Below are positions 8,331 through 21,463 of a stretch of 64,000 nucleotides of DNA, in pieces; position 1 is the stretch's first letter; each line of letters begins with the position of its first letter. A program made the position numbers and the translations under genes. Origin of the DNA: Luteimonas galliterrae (GTDB lineage: Bacteria; Pseudomonadota; Gammaproteobacteria; Xanthomonadales; Xanthomonadaceae); the NCBI RefSeq assembly GCF_023374055.1, contig NZ_JAMBEP010000001.1:186001-250000 (forward strand). Direction: 5' to 3'. The notes beneath the pieces are model-generated. The model had not been told where the DNA came from. It worked only from the letters and a program-made list of their open reading frames with translations, and made no database searches.

Positions 8331-9089
8331 TCACTTGCCCAATTTGGCGACCAGCGCGCGCAGGCCGGCCTGGGTGTCGGGCTCGCTCCAGGCGTCGATG
8401 AAGTGGCCGAGCCGGATCATGTCCGGGTGCAGCGCGGCGATCAGGTCCGCACGCGCCAGCGCACGGGTGGTCAGCATCGGCTTGCGCGGCAACTGCAGCA
8501 GTTCTTCCAGCCAGACGCGTGCGCGCGTGGCGACATGGTCGACGTCGGCCAATTCGTCGACCAGGCCCAGTGCCAGCGCGCGTTCGGCTTCGACCAGCTC
8601 GCCCGCCACCAGCAAGCGCTCGGCGCGGTAAGGGCCGACCACGCGGCGCATCAGGCGCTGGATGCCCTCCGGCGCGACCAGGCCCACTTGGGTTTCGTTG
8701 AGGCCGATGCGGAACGGGCCGGAAGCCATGATCCGGTAATCGCAGCACAACGCCAGCACGCAGCCGCCGGCAGGCGCGTGGCCGGCGATGGCCGCGACCA
8801 CCGGCACCGGGCATTCGGCCAGCGTGCGCGCGGCGCCGAAGAAGGTTTCCCATGCGGCCAGCAATTGGCCGCGGCTCTGCAGCGTCAGCAGATGGGGCAC
8901 GTCGAGGCCGGCCGAGAACACCTTGGGGCCGCCGCTCAACACCAGGCCGTGCATGCCTTGCGCCACGGCCTCGTCGATGGCGCCGCGCAGCGCGTCGCAC
9001 AGTTCCGGGTTGAGGGCATTGACCGGCGCGCGCGCCAGGCGGATTTCACGGATGACGCCGTGGTCGGTAGTGGCGATGGTGGGAGTCAT
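8331..9089 (-). CDS. Crotonase-fold enoyl-CoA isomerase (ECI/dodecenoyl-CoA isomerase-like)
   Basis: 252 residues. In place of the hydratase GGxxELA it has AGGCVLALCCDYRIM, so the first catalytic Glu is Val, while the second is kept in IGLNETQVGLVAPEG. This combination, with CDYRI and GLNETQxG(I/L)(I/V)AP, is the hallmark of mitochondrial-type delta3,delta2-enoyl-CoA isomerases, which shift double bonds during unsaturated fatty-acid oxidation. It is therefore unlikely to be a second plain hydratase. Divergent from the PCu(A)C gene at 9130. Confidence 0.8.
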   Translation of the reverse strand: MTPTIATTDHGVIREIRLARAPVNALNPELCDALRGAIDEAVAQGMHGLVLSGGPKVFSAGLDVPHLLTLQSRGQLLAAWETFFGAARTLAECPVPVVAAIAGHAPAGGCVLALCCDYRIMASGPFRIGLNETQVGLVAPEGIQRLMRRVVGPYRAERLLVAGELVEAERALALGLVDELADVDHVATRARVWLEELLQLPRKPMLTTRALARADLIAALHPDMIRLGHFIDAWSEPDTQAGLRALVAKLGK

Positions 9090-9129
9090 GGATTCAGGCG
9101 GCGTGGAGGTTGGCCGTTATCATAGGCGC

Positions 9130-9573
9130 ATGAACCGACTATCCGCAGTTCCGCTTTACCTGCTGCTGGCCGCGCTTTGCGGCCCGGCCTTCGCCCGCGA
9201 TTGCTCGCCGCAGGTGCGCGACGCATGGATCCGCCTGACGCCGGGCGGCATGCCGATGCAGGCCGGTTTCGGCCGCATCGAGAACCGTTGCCCGACGCCG
9301 GCCACGATCGTCGCGGCCAGTAGTCCCGCTTACGGCAGCGTCGAACTGCACGAAACCCGGATCGTCGACGGCGTCAGCCGCATGCGCGCGGTGCCGGAAC
9401 TGCGCATCGCCCCGGACGGCGCGGCGACGCTGAAGCCTGGCGGCCTGCATCTGATGCTGATGCAGCCGCATGCGCCGCTGGCGGCGGGCAGCAAGGTGGC
9501 GGTGCAATTCGAGCTGTCCGACGGCCGCAAGCTGCTGGGGGAGTTCGAAGTGCGCAATCCCGCGGCTCTGTAA
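9130..9573 (+). CDS. Periplasmic copper chaperone, PCu(A)C family
   Basis: 147 residues with a signal peptide (cleaved after about residue 22, ...CGPAFA) and the DUF461/PCu(A)C fold. The copper-ligand pattern H-x(n)-M-x(n)-H-x-M is visible: ELHET (His), SRMRAVP (Met) and PGGLHLMLM (His and Met). It is predicted to deliver Cu(I) to cytochrome oxidase or other periplasmic acceptors. Two cysteines (DCSPQ, NRCPTP) may form a disulfide. It stands alone, followed by a REP pair. Confidence 0.88.
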   Translation: MNRLSAVPLYLLLAALCGPAFARDCSPQVRDAWIRLTPGGMPMQAGFGRIENRCPTPATIVAASSPAYGSVELHETRIVDGVSRMRAVPELRIAPDGAATLKPGGLHLMLMQPHAPLAAGSKVAVQFELSDGRKLLGEFEVRNPAAL

Positions 9574-9616
9574 GGCGGCCTGTCCATTCTTGCGGAGGCC
9601 GTCGCCGCATGCATTC

Positions 9617-9712
9617 GCTTTTCGCAGGAGCGGCTTTAGCCGCGAGCTTTTACGTCAGCAACGACGCGATTGCGACGAAAGAGCTCGCGGCTAAAGCCGC
9701 TCCTACGAAAAG
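9617..9712. repeat. REP-like inverted pair 2
   Basis: Same unit as at 6236, with CTTTAGCCGCGAG arms on both sides, between the copper chaperone and GH31 genes. Confidence 0.9.
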
Positions 9713-9793
9713 CATGACTGCCACGCTCCCGATTCGCGCGGAGAACACGGCGAAGGCATACTCACGATCGGCCTGGCGATTTCGGACGGATTC

Positions 9794-11977
9794 ATGAGGA
9801 AACATGTGGCGAGCCTGTTCTCCCTCTTGCTGCTGAGCGTCGTTTCCGCAAACGTTTCCGCAAGCGAGAAGAAGGCCGCGATGGCGGTATCGCCAGCCGC
9901 CGATCGTTCCGCGCTCGCCGGCGACGGTATCGCCATGTTCCTGCCGCCGGGAATTGCCGATTATCCGGCATCGCTCGCGTTGGCGAAGACGCCGGTTTCG
10001 GTCGGTCCGTTGCCGGCGGACTGGCCGATCGCGCCGAAATTCTCGCGCAAAGCGGGCAAGACGTTCGTCTCGGTGACCGTACCCGAAGGCAGCGACCTGT
10101 ACGGCACCGGCGAAGTCACCGGGCCGTTGCGTCGCAACGATCGCTCGATCGAACTTTGGAACACCGACAACTTCGGCTACGCCGACAAGCAAGCCGCCGG
10201 CCGCCGGCTGTACCAATCGCATCCCTGGGTGCTGGGCGTGCGCAAGGACGGCAGCGCGTTCGGCCTGCTGTTCGATTCGACTTGGCGCGCGGAATTGCGC
10301 ACCGGCCGCAAGATCAAGCTCAGCAGCGACGGCCCGCCGATGCCGGTGATCGTCGTCGATCGCGATTCGCCGCAGGCGGTGATGCGCGGCCTGGCCGAAC
10401 TGACCGGCACGATGCCGCTGCCGCCGCGCTGGGCGCTGGGCTACCAGCAATCGCGCTGGTCCTACTATCCCGACAGCGAAGCGCTGCGGATCGCCGACGA
10501 GTTCCGCAAGCGGAAGATACCTGCCGATGTGCTGTGGATGGACATCGACTACATGGACGGCTTCCGCGTCTTCACCTTCAGCCCCGAGCATTTTCCGGAC
10601 CCGAAAAGGTTCAACGCCGATCTGCGCGCACGCGGTTTCCATAGCGTGTGGATGATCGACCCGGGCGTGAAATCCGAACCGGGTTACGGCGTATACGACA
10701 GCGGCCAGGCGCGGGACGTGTGGGTGAAGGATGCGAAGGGCAAGGACTACGAAGGCGAAGTCTGGCCTGGCATGACCAAGTATCCGGATTTCACCCGTCC
10801 CGATACGCGCCGCTGGTGGGCGGACCTGTATCGCGATTTCATGGCGCAGGGCGTGGACGGCGTATGGAACGACATGAACGAGCCGGCCGTGTTCAATGTT
10901 CCGGGCCACACGATGCCGGCGGACAACCAACATCGCGGCGGCGGGGATATGGCTGCCGGGCCGCACCTGCAATACCACAACGTATACGGCATGCTGATGG
11001 TGCAGGCCACGCGCGAAGGGATCGAGGCAGCCAATCCCGAACGTCGCCCGTTCGTGCTCACGCGCGCGAATTTCCTCGGCGGCCACCGTTATGCGGCCAC
11101 TTGGACCGGCGACAACGTATCGACCTGGGAGCATTTGAAGCTGTCGATCCCGATGTCGATCAACCTCGGCCTTTCCGGACAGCCCTTCAGCGGACCGGAC
11201 ATCGGCGGCTTCGGCGGCGAAGCCACGCCGGATTTGTGGGGGCATTGGATCGCGCTCGGCGCCTTCTATCCGTTCTCGCGCGCGCATGCGATGAAGGATA
11301 CCGGGCGCAAGGAACCCTGGGCTTTCGGACCGGAAGTGGAGAAGGCCGCGCGCATCGCGATCGAACGCCGTTACCGGTTGCTGCCGTATCTGTACACGCT
11401 GTTCCGCGACTCTTCGATCGACGGCCTGCCGGTGATGCGGCCGATGTTCTTCGCCGATCCGCGCGATGCGGATCTGCGCCGCGAGGAACAGGCCTTCCTG
11501 TTGGGCGAAGATCTGTTGGTCGTACCCAAATGGGCGCGTGCGCCGAAATTGCCGAAAGGGGTTTGGCGCAAGATTTCGCTGGTGGAAGGCGATGGCAAGG
11601 ATGCGTATCAGGCCGAGTTGAAATTGCGCGGCGGCGCGATCCTGCCGTTGGGCAAAGTGGTGCAGAACACCGGCGAGGAGTCGCTGGGCCCGCTGACGCT
11701 GCTGATCAGCCTGGACGAGAAGGGCGAGGCGCGCGGAAGGTTATACGAGGATGCCGGCGATGGTTATGGCTACCGGCAAGGCGATTACCTGCTCACCACC
11801 TATCGGGCCGAGTCGCGCGATGGCTTGGTGCGCGTGGACATAGAAGGCGCCGAGGGCAAGCGCGCTCGTCCTTCGCGCGAGATCGTCGTGCAGGTGACGA
11901 CCGATGAGGGCGTGTTCACCGCGAAGGGCGACGAGAGCGCCGGTATCTCGGTGTCCCTGCAGCCACCCGTTTTGTAG
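9794..11977 (+). CDS. Glycoside hydrolase family 31 alpha-glucosidase-type enzyme, exported
   Basis: 727 residues with a signal peptide (residues 1-23, ...VVSANVSA). An N-terminal beta-sandwich (YGTGEVTGPLRRN) is followed by the TIM barrel. The GH31 nucleophile Asp lies in DGVWNDMNEPAVFN (Asp about 358), preceded by WMDIDYMDGFRVFTF; SGPDIGGFGG and YPFSRAHAMKD are further family motifs. It probably hydrolyses alpha-glucosides in the periplasm or outside the cell; substrate cannot be fixed. The C-terminus carries the usual beta-domain. Monocistronic, bracketed by REP elements. Confidence 0.92.
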   Translation: MRKHVASLFSLLLLSVVSANVSASEKKAAMAVSPAADRSALAGDGIAMFLPPGIADYPASLALAKTPVSVGPLPADWPIAPKFSRKAGKTFVSVTVPEGSDLYGTGEVTGPLRRNDRSIELWNTDNFGYADKQAAGRRLYQSHPWVLGVRKDGSAFGLLFDSTWRAELRTGRKIKLSSDGPPMPVIVVDRDSPQAVMRGLAELTGTMPLPPRWALGYQQSRWSYYPDSEALRIADEFRKRKIPADVLWMDIDYMDGFRVFTFSPEHFPDPKRFNADLRARGFHSVWMIDPGVKSEPGYGVYDSGQARDVWVKDAKGKDYEGEVWPGMTKYPDFTRPDTRRWWADLYRDFMAQGVDGVWNDMNEPAVFNVPGHTMPADNQHRGGGDMAAGPHLQYHNVYGMLMVQATREGIEAANPERRPFVLTRANFLGGHRYAATWTGDNVSTWEHLKLSIPMSINLGLSGQPFSGPDIGGFGGEATPDLWGHWIALGAFYPFSRAHAMKDTGRKEPWAFGPEVEKAARIAIERRYRLLPYLYTLFRDSSIDGLPVMRPMFFADPRDADLRREEQAFLLGEDLLVVPKWARAPKLPKGVWRKISLVEGDGKDAYQAELKLRGGAILPLGKVVQNTGEESLGPLTLLISLDEKGEARGRLYEDAGDGYGYRQGDYLLTTYRAESRDGLVRVDIEGAEGKRARPSREIVVQVTTDEGVFTAKGDESAGISVSLQPPVL

Positions 11978-12027
11978 AGCGGGGCTTGCCCCGCTGCTGT
12001 TGCTTTTCGCTTCTGTCCTTTGCTTCT

Positions 12028-12119
12028 GCTTTTCGTAAGAGCGGCTTCAGCCGCGAGCTCTTGCCGGCAGCACTGCGGTCATCGAAAAGCTCGCGGCTGA
12101 AGCCGCTCTTACGAAAAGC
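12028..12119. repeat. REP-like inverted pair 3
   Basis: This copy uses the CTTCAGCCGCGAG variant with gtAAGAGCGG ends. It lies between the convergent GH31 and thioesterase genes. Confidence 0.9.
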
Positions 12120-12154
12120 GCAGGAGCAGCGGGGCAAGTCTCGCTCTACCAAGC

Positions 12155-12565
12155 TCAGGCGCTGGAGGCGCGGCGCACGGAATCCGGCAACGGCGTCGGC
12201 CGCCCGCTGGCGCGGTCGATCCACACCATCACCACGTGGCCGTCGCCGTACAGGATCGCGCCGTCTTCGCTCATGATGCGGTGGCCCAGCGTTACGCTGG
12301 TGCTGCCGACGCGCTCGGCGAACAGTTCGACCACCACGCTCGAGGGGTACGGAATCGGCTGCCGATAGTTCATCTGCACCGCCGCCAGCAGCGGGGCGAC
12401 TCGATCGGTGACCCATTCCTCGTCCAGCGAATCGAACCAACGGATCCGCGCCTCCTCGAGATAGGTGAGGAAGTTGGAATTGTTGACGTGGTTGAACGCG
12501 TCCAGGTCGCGCCAGCGCAGGGCGATCGGCATCTGGAACAGGATTTTTTCGTTGTCGAGGCTCAT
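12155..12565 (-). CDS. Acyl-CoA thioesterase, 4-hydroxybenzoyl-CoA thioesterase/YbgC-like hotdog fold
   Basis: 136 residues with the hotdog signature RWRDLDAFNHVNNSNFLTYL, in which the first Asp is the expected catalytic or substrate-binding residue, followed by EEARIRWF. It probably hydrolyses an acyl-CoA thioester in the cytoplasm. The start at 12565 (MSLDNEK) is preferred over an upstream Met (12619) because the extra residues are not conserved-looking. Single gene, convergent with GH31. Confidence 0.82.
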   Translation of the reverse strand: MSLDNEKILFQMPIALRWRDLDAFNHVNNSNFLTYLEEARIRWFDSLDEEWVTDRVAPLLAAVQMNYRQPIPYPSSVVVELFAERVGSTSVTLGHRIMSEDGAILYGDGHVVMVWIDRASGRPTPLPDSVRRASSA

Positions 12566-12611
12566 GGCGATGCCGATGATAATAGAGCGATGAATGGAGG
12601 CGATTCTTTCA

Positions 12612-12747
12612 GCCGTCATTCCCGCGAAGGCGGGAATCCAGTGACTTTGCTTTGATCGTCATCCCAGCGAAAGCTGGGACCCATTGGATTTTGCTTCCAA
12701 ATCAAGAACGAAAGTCACTGGATTCCCGCCTTCGCGGGAATGACGGC
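12612..12747. repeat. Inverted-repeat element (GTCATTCCCGCGAA family), nested copy
   Basis: Outer arms gtcattcccgcgaaggcggg / cccgccttcgcgggaatgac with the flanking cagtgactt/aagtcactg bases enclose a second hairpin, gtcatcccagcgaaagctgggac. Related copies are at 16766 and 44037. No gene is seen between 12566 and 12813. Confidence 0.88.
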
Positions 12748-12813
12748 CTATAAAGCCGTGCCGACCAGAATTGCGGTATTTCAGCCACCTGCGGCTAGTC
12801 AGACGTTTCTACT

Positions 12814-15690
<2,877 letters not shown>

Positions 15691-15847
15691 CGGAAAGGGG
15701 TCCAGCAACGGGTTAGAGCCCCGGGCAGGGGCTTGCGCGGATGCGCGGCCAACAGGGGAGCGTAGCGAGCCGATGATTTGGGGGCAAATCGCCGGAATGC
15801 CAGCTTGGCATGGGGCGGTCTCAGGGCTTGCGACGGAGCGGCTTTGA

Positions 15848-16004
15848 GCCCCTCTCCCGCCGGGAGAGGGGTTGGGGTGAGGGTTCGGCGGAGCGACGCC
15901 CGTCCGAAGGTCGACGGCTAACGCAGCGATCCTGACCTTTAGACCGCTCCGCCGTACCCTCATCCGCCCTTCGGGCACCTTCTCCCGGAGGGAGAAGGGG
16001 AAGG
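15848..16004. repeat. Inverted-repeat element (CTCTCCC...GGGAGAAGG family) copy 2
   Basis: The left half has cccctctcccgccgggagagggg and gtgagggttcggcgg, the right half ccgccgtaccctcatccgccc and ccttctcccggagggagaagg. This element fills most of the 427 bases between uvrA and rplU. Confidence 0.85.
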
Positions 16005-16014
16005 AGGGCGCCAG

Positions 16015-16044
16015 TTGACCCTAACTCGCTGAATACCCTACAAT
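16015..16044 (+). promoter_or_regulatory. Sigma-70 promoter for rplU-rpmA
   Basis: TTGACC (16015-16020), an 18-base spacer and TACAAT (16039-16044) lie 74 bases before the rplU start. The same two hexamers at the same spacing precede tRNA-Thr at 27712. Confidence 0.8.
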
Positions 16045-16117
16045 TCCGCTTCTGTCCGCCCTCGATGGCGGCCAGGCTATGAAAACTACAGAAGAACTAC
16101 AGAAAGGAAGATCAGTC

Positions 16118-16435
16118 ATGTACGCAGTTCTAGTCACCGGCGGTAAGCAATACCGCGTGATGAAGGGCGAAACGATTCGCGTCGAGAAGCTCGACGCCGA
16201 AGCCGGCAAGGAGATCACGTTCGACAACGTGCTCATGCTGGGCGACGGCGAGGGCGTGAAGCTCGGCGACGCGCTCAAGGGCGCGACCGTTTCGGCCACC
16301 GTCAAGAGCCACGGTCGCGCCGACAAGGTGCGCATCGTCAAGTTCCGCCGCCGCAAGCACCATCGCAAGCAGATGGGCCACCGGCAGCACTACACCGAAA
16401 TCGAGATCACCGGCATCGCCGGTGGCAGCAAGTAA
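16118..16435 (+). CDS. rplU: 50S ribosomal protein L21
   Basis: 105 residues, starting [14 protein letters not shown] and containing [17 protein letters not shown], the typical L21 rRNA-binding basic block. ATG at 16118 is preceded by GGAAG. First gene of the rplU-rpmA pair, with obgE downstream. Confidence 0.98.
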   Translation: MYAVLVTGGKQYRVMKGETIRVEKLDAEAGKEITFDNVLMLGDGEGVKLGDALKGATVSATVKSHGRADKVRIVKFRRRKHHRKQMGHRQHYTEIEITGIAGGSK

Positions 16436-16447
16436 GGAGAAGCCGCC

Positions 16448-16708
16448 ATGGCACATAAAAAGGGCGTAGGTTCCACCCGCAACGGCCGCGACTCCAACCC
16501 GAAGTACCTGGGCGTGAAGATCTACGGCGGCCAGGCCATCGAAGCCGGCAACATCATCGTGCGCCAGCGCGGTACCCAGTTCCATCCGGGCACCAACGTC
16601 GGCCTGGGCCGCGACCACACGCTGTTCGCGTTGGCCGACGGCAAGGTCGAATTCTCGACCAAGGGTCCGAAGAAGCGCCGCACGGTCAGCGTGGTCGCCG
16701 GCGAGTAA
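16448..16708 (+). CDS. rpmA: 50S ribosomal protein L27
   Basis: 86 residues beginning [19 protein letters not shown], the standard L27 N-terminus that reaches the peptidyl-transferase centre. AAGGAG ribosome site directly upstream; 12 bases after rplU. Confidence 0.98.
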   Translation: MAHKKGVGSTRNGRDSNPKYLGVKIYGGQAIEAGNIIVRQRGTQFHPGTNVGLGRDHTLFALADGKVEFSTKGPKKRRTVSVVAGE

Positions 16709-16728
16709 GATTCGCCTGCGATGCGATT

Positions 16729-17984
<1,256 letters not shown>

Positions 17985-18009
17985 GGTGCGTTGCGTCGCA
18001 TCCGCTTCT

Positions 18010-18079
18010 GTAGGTGCGAATTCATTCGCACGCTTTTTTGCAACGTGCCAAGAGCGTGCGAATGAATTCGCACCTACGA
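18010..18079. repeat. Inverted repeat (TAGGTGCGAATTCATTCGCAC)
   Basis: Nearly perfect 25-base arms, taggtgcgaattcattcgcac and its complement, around a ~20-base loop. A half copy lies at 49190-49215. Confidence 0.9.
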
Positions 18080-18092
18080 AAGCCAGGGCAAC

Positions 18093-18119
18093 AAAAAACC
18101 CGGCCGGAGCCGGGTTTTT
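18093..18119 (-). terminator. Bidirectional Rho-independent terminator between obgE and rpsT
   Basis: AAAAAACCCGGC-CGGA-GCCGGGTTTTT has A- and T-runs on both sides, so it can serve rpsT on the minus strand and obgE on the plus strand. Confidence 0.9.
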
Positions 18120-18141
18120 CGGGACTGGCTGCGCGCCTGTA

Positions 18142-18414
18142 TCAGGCAGCGGCCTTGATCGCCTTGATGCGGGCGGTCAGGCGGCTCTTGTGGCGGGCGG
18201 CCTTGTTCTTGTGGATCAGGCCCCGGGCGGCGAAGCGATCCAGGATCGGCTGCGCGGTGGCGAAGGCGGCCTGGGCGCCGGCGGCGTCGTTGGCTTCGAG
18301 CGCTTTGAGCACTTTCTTGACGGCGGTGCGCAGCATCGAACGCTGGCTCGTGTTGCGCAGATTGCGCACGACGGCCTGCTTGGCGCGCTTCTTGGCGGAC
18401 TTGATATTGGCCAC
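18142..18414 (-). CDS. rpsT: 30S ribosomal protein S20
   Basis: 90 residues, [14 protein letters not shown]..., ending in RIKAIKAAA. Highly basic three-helix protein matching S20 in length. It is divergent from murJ, the classic rpsT/murJ arrangement of gammaproteobacteria. Confidence 0.97.
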   Translation of the reverse strand: MANIKSAKKRAKQAVVRNLRNTSQRSMLRTAVKKVLKALEANDAAGAQAAFATAQPILDRFAARGLIHKNKAARHKSRLTARIKAIKAAA

Positions 18415-18526
18415 GATGGGATCCTGGAAACTGGGGTAGAGGCGGTGACGGGAACAAACGAGCCGGAAATTATGGGGGATTCAGGGACTTGCGTCAACCT
18501 GCAGGCCCCAGTTTTTGGGGGGGCTT

Positions 18527-18650
18527 CAGCGGGAGCGGCTTTTGTGGGAGCGGCTTCAGCCGCGAGCTCTTCGAGTCAGCGCCGTCTGCGGCAAAAGCTC
18601 GCGGCTGAAGCCGCTCCCACAAAAGCCGCTCCCACAAAAGCCGCTTTCGC
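18527..18650. repeat. REP-like inverted pair 4 with amplified arms
   Basis: The core REP pair has extra copies of the outer ~14-base unit: gggagcggctttt-gtgggagcggcttcagcc on the left and ccgctcccacaaaagccgctcccacaaaagccgc on the right. It lies between rpsT and murJ, ending 12 bases before the murJ start. Confidence 0.88.
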
Positions 18651-18662
18651 CGGGGGGCACCC

Positions 18663-20324
18663 ATGAACGCCCCGGATCCGGCCGCGGCCGTCCCGCCGGC
18701 CCCGTCGCCGCGCAAGCCAGGTCTGCTGCGCTCCACGGCCGTCTTCAGCGCCATGACCTTCCTGTCCCGGGTTTCGGGTCTGGTCCGCGACCAGGTCTAC
18801 GCGGCGGTGTTCGGCGCCAGCCCGGCCATGGACGCCTTCGTGGTGGCGTTCCGCATCCCCAATTTCATGCGGCGGCTGTCGGCCGAGGGCTCGTTTTCGA
18901 TGGCCTTCGTGCCGGTGCTGGCCGAATACAAGGAAAAGTACGGCCCGGCCGAGGTGAAGGACCTGATCGACCGGGTCGCCGGCACCCTGACCGCGGCGCT
19001 GCTGGTGCTGACCGCGGCGGCCGTGCTGGCGGCGCCGTGGATCATGCCGGTGTTCGCGCCGGGCTTCGGCGCCGATACCGAGCAGGGCCGGCTGGCGGCC
19101 GAGATGCTGCGCATCACCTTCCCGTATGCGCTGTTCATTTCGCTGGCTTCGCTGGCGGGCGGCATCCTCAACAGTTATCAGCGCTTCGCGGTGCCCGCGT
19201 TGTCGCCGGTATTGCTGAACCTGTCGATGATCGCCGCCGCGATCGGCCTGGCGCCGCTGATGGACGAGCCGGTGTTGGCGCTGGCCTGGGGCGTGTTCGC
19301 CGCCGGCGTGCTGCAGTTGGCATTTCAGTTGCCGTCACTGGCCAGGCTGGGCCTGTTGCCGCGTCCCCGCCTGGGCCTGGCGCATGCCGGCGTGCGCAAG
19401 ATCATGAAGCTGATGGTGCCGACGCTGTTCGGCTCGTCGGTGGCGCAGGTCAACCTGCTGCTGAATACGATCGTGGCCTCGTTCCTGATCGGCGGCAGCG
19501 TGACCTGGCTGTACTACACGGACCGGTTGCTCGAATTCCCGCTGGGCATGTTCGGCGTGGCGATCGGCACGGTGATCCTGCCGCACCTGTCCAGCCGCCA
19601 TTCCGCGACCGATCCGCATGGTTTTTCGAAGGCGCTGGATTGGGCTTTCCGGCTTTGCCTGCTGATCGGCGTGCCGGCCTGCCTGGGCCTGGTCCTGTGC
19701 GCAGAAGCGCTGATCGCCACGCTGTTCCAGCACGGCAACTTCACCGCGCACGACACGCAGATGAGCCGGTTGAGCCTGATGGCGCAATCGATCGCCGTGC
19801 CGGCTTTCCTGCTGGTCAAGGTGTTGGCGCCGGCGTTCTATTCGCGCCAAGACACCAAGACGCCGGTGAAATCGGCGGTGGTGTCGGTGATCGCCAATGC
19901 GGTGTTCACGGTGTCGCTGCTGCTCGGCCTGCTGTACCTGACCGACGTGGGCCGGAACGCGCTTGCGGCGGCCGGCGGCGATCTCTTCGATGCGCTCGGC
20001 CATGTCGGCGGCGCGCATGCCTGCCTGGCGCTGGCGATCGCGCTGGCCGGTTGGCTCAATGCCGTGCAGTTGTGGTGGTACCTGCGCCGGGTCGGCGTCT
20101 ACGAAAGGCAGCCGGGCTGGGGACGTTTCCTGCGGCAGTTGGCGGTGGCCGCGGTCGGCATGGCCGCGATGGTGGTCGGGCTGCTGGCGTTCTGGCAGGG
20201 ATGGACCGCTTGGCCGTGGTGGGAGCGGGCCTGGAAGTTGGCGGTAGTGGTCGGCAGCGGTGCGGCCGTTTATGCCGCGTTGCTGTGGCTGCAAGGCGTC
20301 CGGCCCCGCGATCTGAGGCATTGA
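18663..20324 (+). CDS. murJ: Lipid II flippase MurJ (MviN)
   Basis: This 553-residue inner-membrane protein moves the peptidoglycan precursor lipid II to the periplasm. It has about 14 hydrophobic segments, the family N-terminus FSAMTFLSRVSGLVRDQ and the motif RIPNFMRRLSAEGSFSMAF carrying the essential charged residues. An extra ~20-residue Pro/Ala-rich stretch precedes the first helix. Start at 18663 just after a REP pair. First gene of the murJ-ribF-ileS-lspA-ispH cluster. Confidence 0.95.
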   Translation: MNAPDPAAAVPPAPSPRKPGLLRSTAVFSAMTFLSRVSGLVRDQVYAAVFGASPAMDAFVVAFRIPNFMRRLSAEGSFSMAFVPVLAEYKEKYGPAEVKDLIDRVAGTLTAALLVLTAAAVLAAPWIMPVFAPGFGADTEQGRLAAEMLRITFPYALFISLASLAGGILNSYQRFAVPALSPVLLNLSMIAAAIGLAPLMDEPVLALAWGVFAAGVLQLAFQLPSLARLGLLPRPRLGLAHAGVRKIMKLMVPTLFGSSVAQVNLLLNTIVASFLIGGSVTWLYYTDRLLEFPLGMFGVAIGTVILPHLSSRHSATDPHGFSKALDWAFRLCLLIGVPACLGLVLCAEALIATLFQHGNFTAHDTQMSRLSLMAQSIAVPAFLLVKVLAPAFYSRQDTKTPVKSAVVSVIANAVFTVSLLLGLLYLTDVGRNALAAAGGDLFDALGHVGGAHACLALAIALAGWLNAVQLWWYLRRVGVYERQPGWGRFLRQLAVAAVGMAAMVVGLLAFWQGWTAWPWWERAWKLAVVVGSGAAVYAALLWLQGVRPRDLRH

Positions 20325-20389
20325 GCCCCTTGGTTTTGCTGCACCGCAGCTATACTGCAGGATCGAGCCGCGGTTACCGGCTTTTGTAG

Positions 20390-20470
20390 GAGCGGCTTCA
20401 GCCGCGAGCTCTTGCTCCGGATCGCCGCGAACAGGAAAAAGCTCGCGGCTGAAGCCGCTCCTACAAATGC
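20390..20470. repeat. REP-like inverted pair 5
   Basis: CTTTTGTAGGAGCGGCTTCAGCC type arms, between murJ and ribF, 40 bases upstream of ribF. Confidence 0.88.
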
Positions 20471-20509
20471 AGGCAAAGCCGGCGGCGTGGTCCCCACAAT
20501 AGAGAACTG

Positions 20510-21463
20510 ATGAGCAGGCTGTTTCGCGACGTCGATGGCGGATCCTTGTATCCGCAGGGAAGCGTGGTCTGCATCGGCGCCTTCGACGGCCTGCACCTCG
20601 GCCACCGCGCGCTGGTGCGCCATGCGGTCGCGCGTGCCCGTTCGCTCGGCCTGTCTGCGGTCGCATTGAGTTTCGAACCGTTGCCGCGCGAATTCTTCGC
20701 TGCCGGCGTTGCGCCGCCGCGGCTGATGCTGCCGCGGGCGAGGATCGAAGGCCTGCGCGATCTCGGCGCGGACGGTATCGGCCTGCTGCGCTTCGACGCG
20801 CGCATGGCGACGATGAGCGCCGAGAACTTCGTGCGCGACGTGCTGGCCGGCCGCTTGGGCGCGCGCGAAGTTTGGGTCGGCCCGGAATTCCGCTTCGGCC
20901 ACAAGCGCGGCGGCGATATCGCGACGCTGCATCGATTGGGCTCGCACCTGGGTTTCGAGGCGGGCGAAATCGCGCCGGTGGCGCTCGACGGCGAGCGCGT
21001 CTCCAGCACGCGCATCCGCAACGCATTGCGCGAAGGCGATTTCGCGCTGGCCGCGAGGCTGCTGGGGCGCCCGTATTCGATCGGCGGCCATGTCGTGCGC
21101 GGCAAGCGACTCGGCCGCACGCTCGGCTTCCCGACCGCCAACCTGCGTTTCGGCGGCAAGACGCCGCCTTTCGCCGGCATCCACGCGGTCTGGGTGCATG
21201 GCGTCGGCGCGGCGCCGCTGGCCGGCGTATCCAGTTTCGGCACGCGGCCGACCGTGGACGGCGTCGAGCCGTTGCTGGAGGCGCACCTGTTCGATTTCGA
21301 CGGCGACCTGTACGGCCGCCGCATCGAAGTGGAATTCGTCGCCAAGCTGCGCGACGAAGAAAAATTCCCCGATCTGGCGGCGATGGTCGCCCAGATCCAC
21401 CGCGATGCCGCGCAGGCGCGCGCCATCCTCCAACGGCAAGAAAAACAGCAGGCCTACGCGTGA
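20510..21463 (+). CDS. ribF: Bifunctional riboflavin kinase/FAD synthetase
   Basis: 317 residues make FMN and FAD from riboflavin. The N-terminal nucleotidyl-transferase domain shows [13 protein letters not shown] (HxGH motif, about residues 24-36) and SSTRIRNAL; the C-terminal kinase domain shows [11 protein letters not shown] and the FD(F)[13 protein letters not shown] segment. Its TGA overlaps the ileS GTG start (GTGA), indicating coupling. Confidence 0.96.
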   Translation: MSRLFRDVDGGSLYPQGSVVCIGAFDGLHLGHRALVRHAVARARSLGLSAVALSFEPLPREFFAAGVAPPRLMLPRARIEGLRDLGADGIGLLRFDARMATMSAENFVRDVLAGRLGAREVWVGPEFRFGHKRGGDIATLHRLGSHLGFEAGEIAPVALDGERVSSTRIRNALREGDFALAARLLGRPYSIGGHVVRGKRLGRTLGFPTANLRFGGKTPPFAGIHAVWVHGVGAAPLAGVSSFGTRPTVDGVEPLLEAHLFDFDGDLYGRRIEVEFVAKLRDEEKFPDLAAMVAQIHRDAAQARAILQRQEKQQAYA

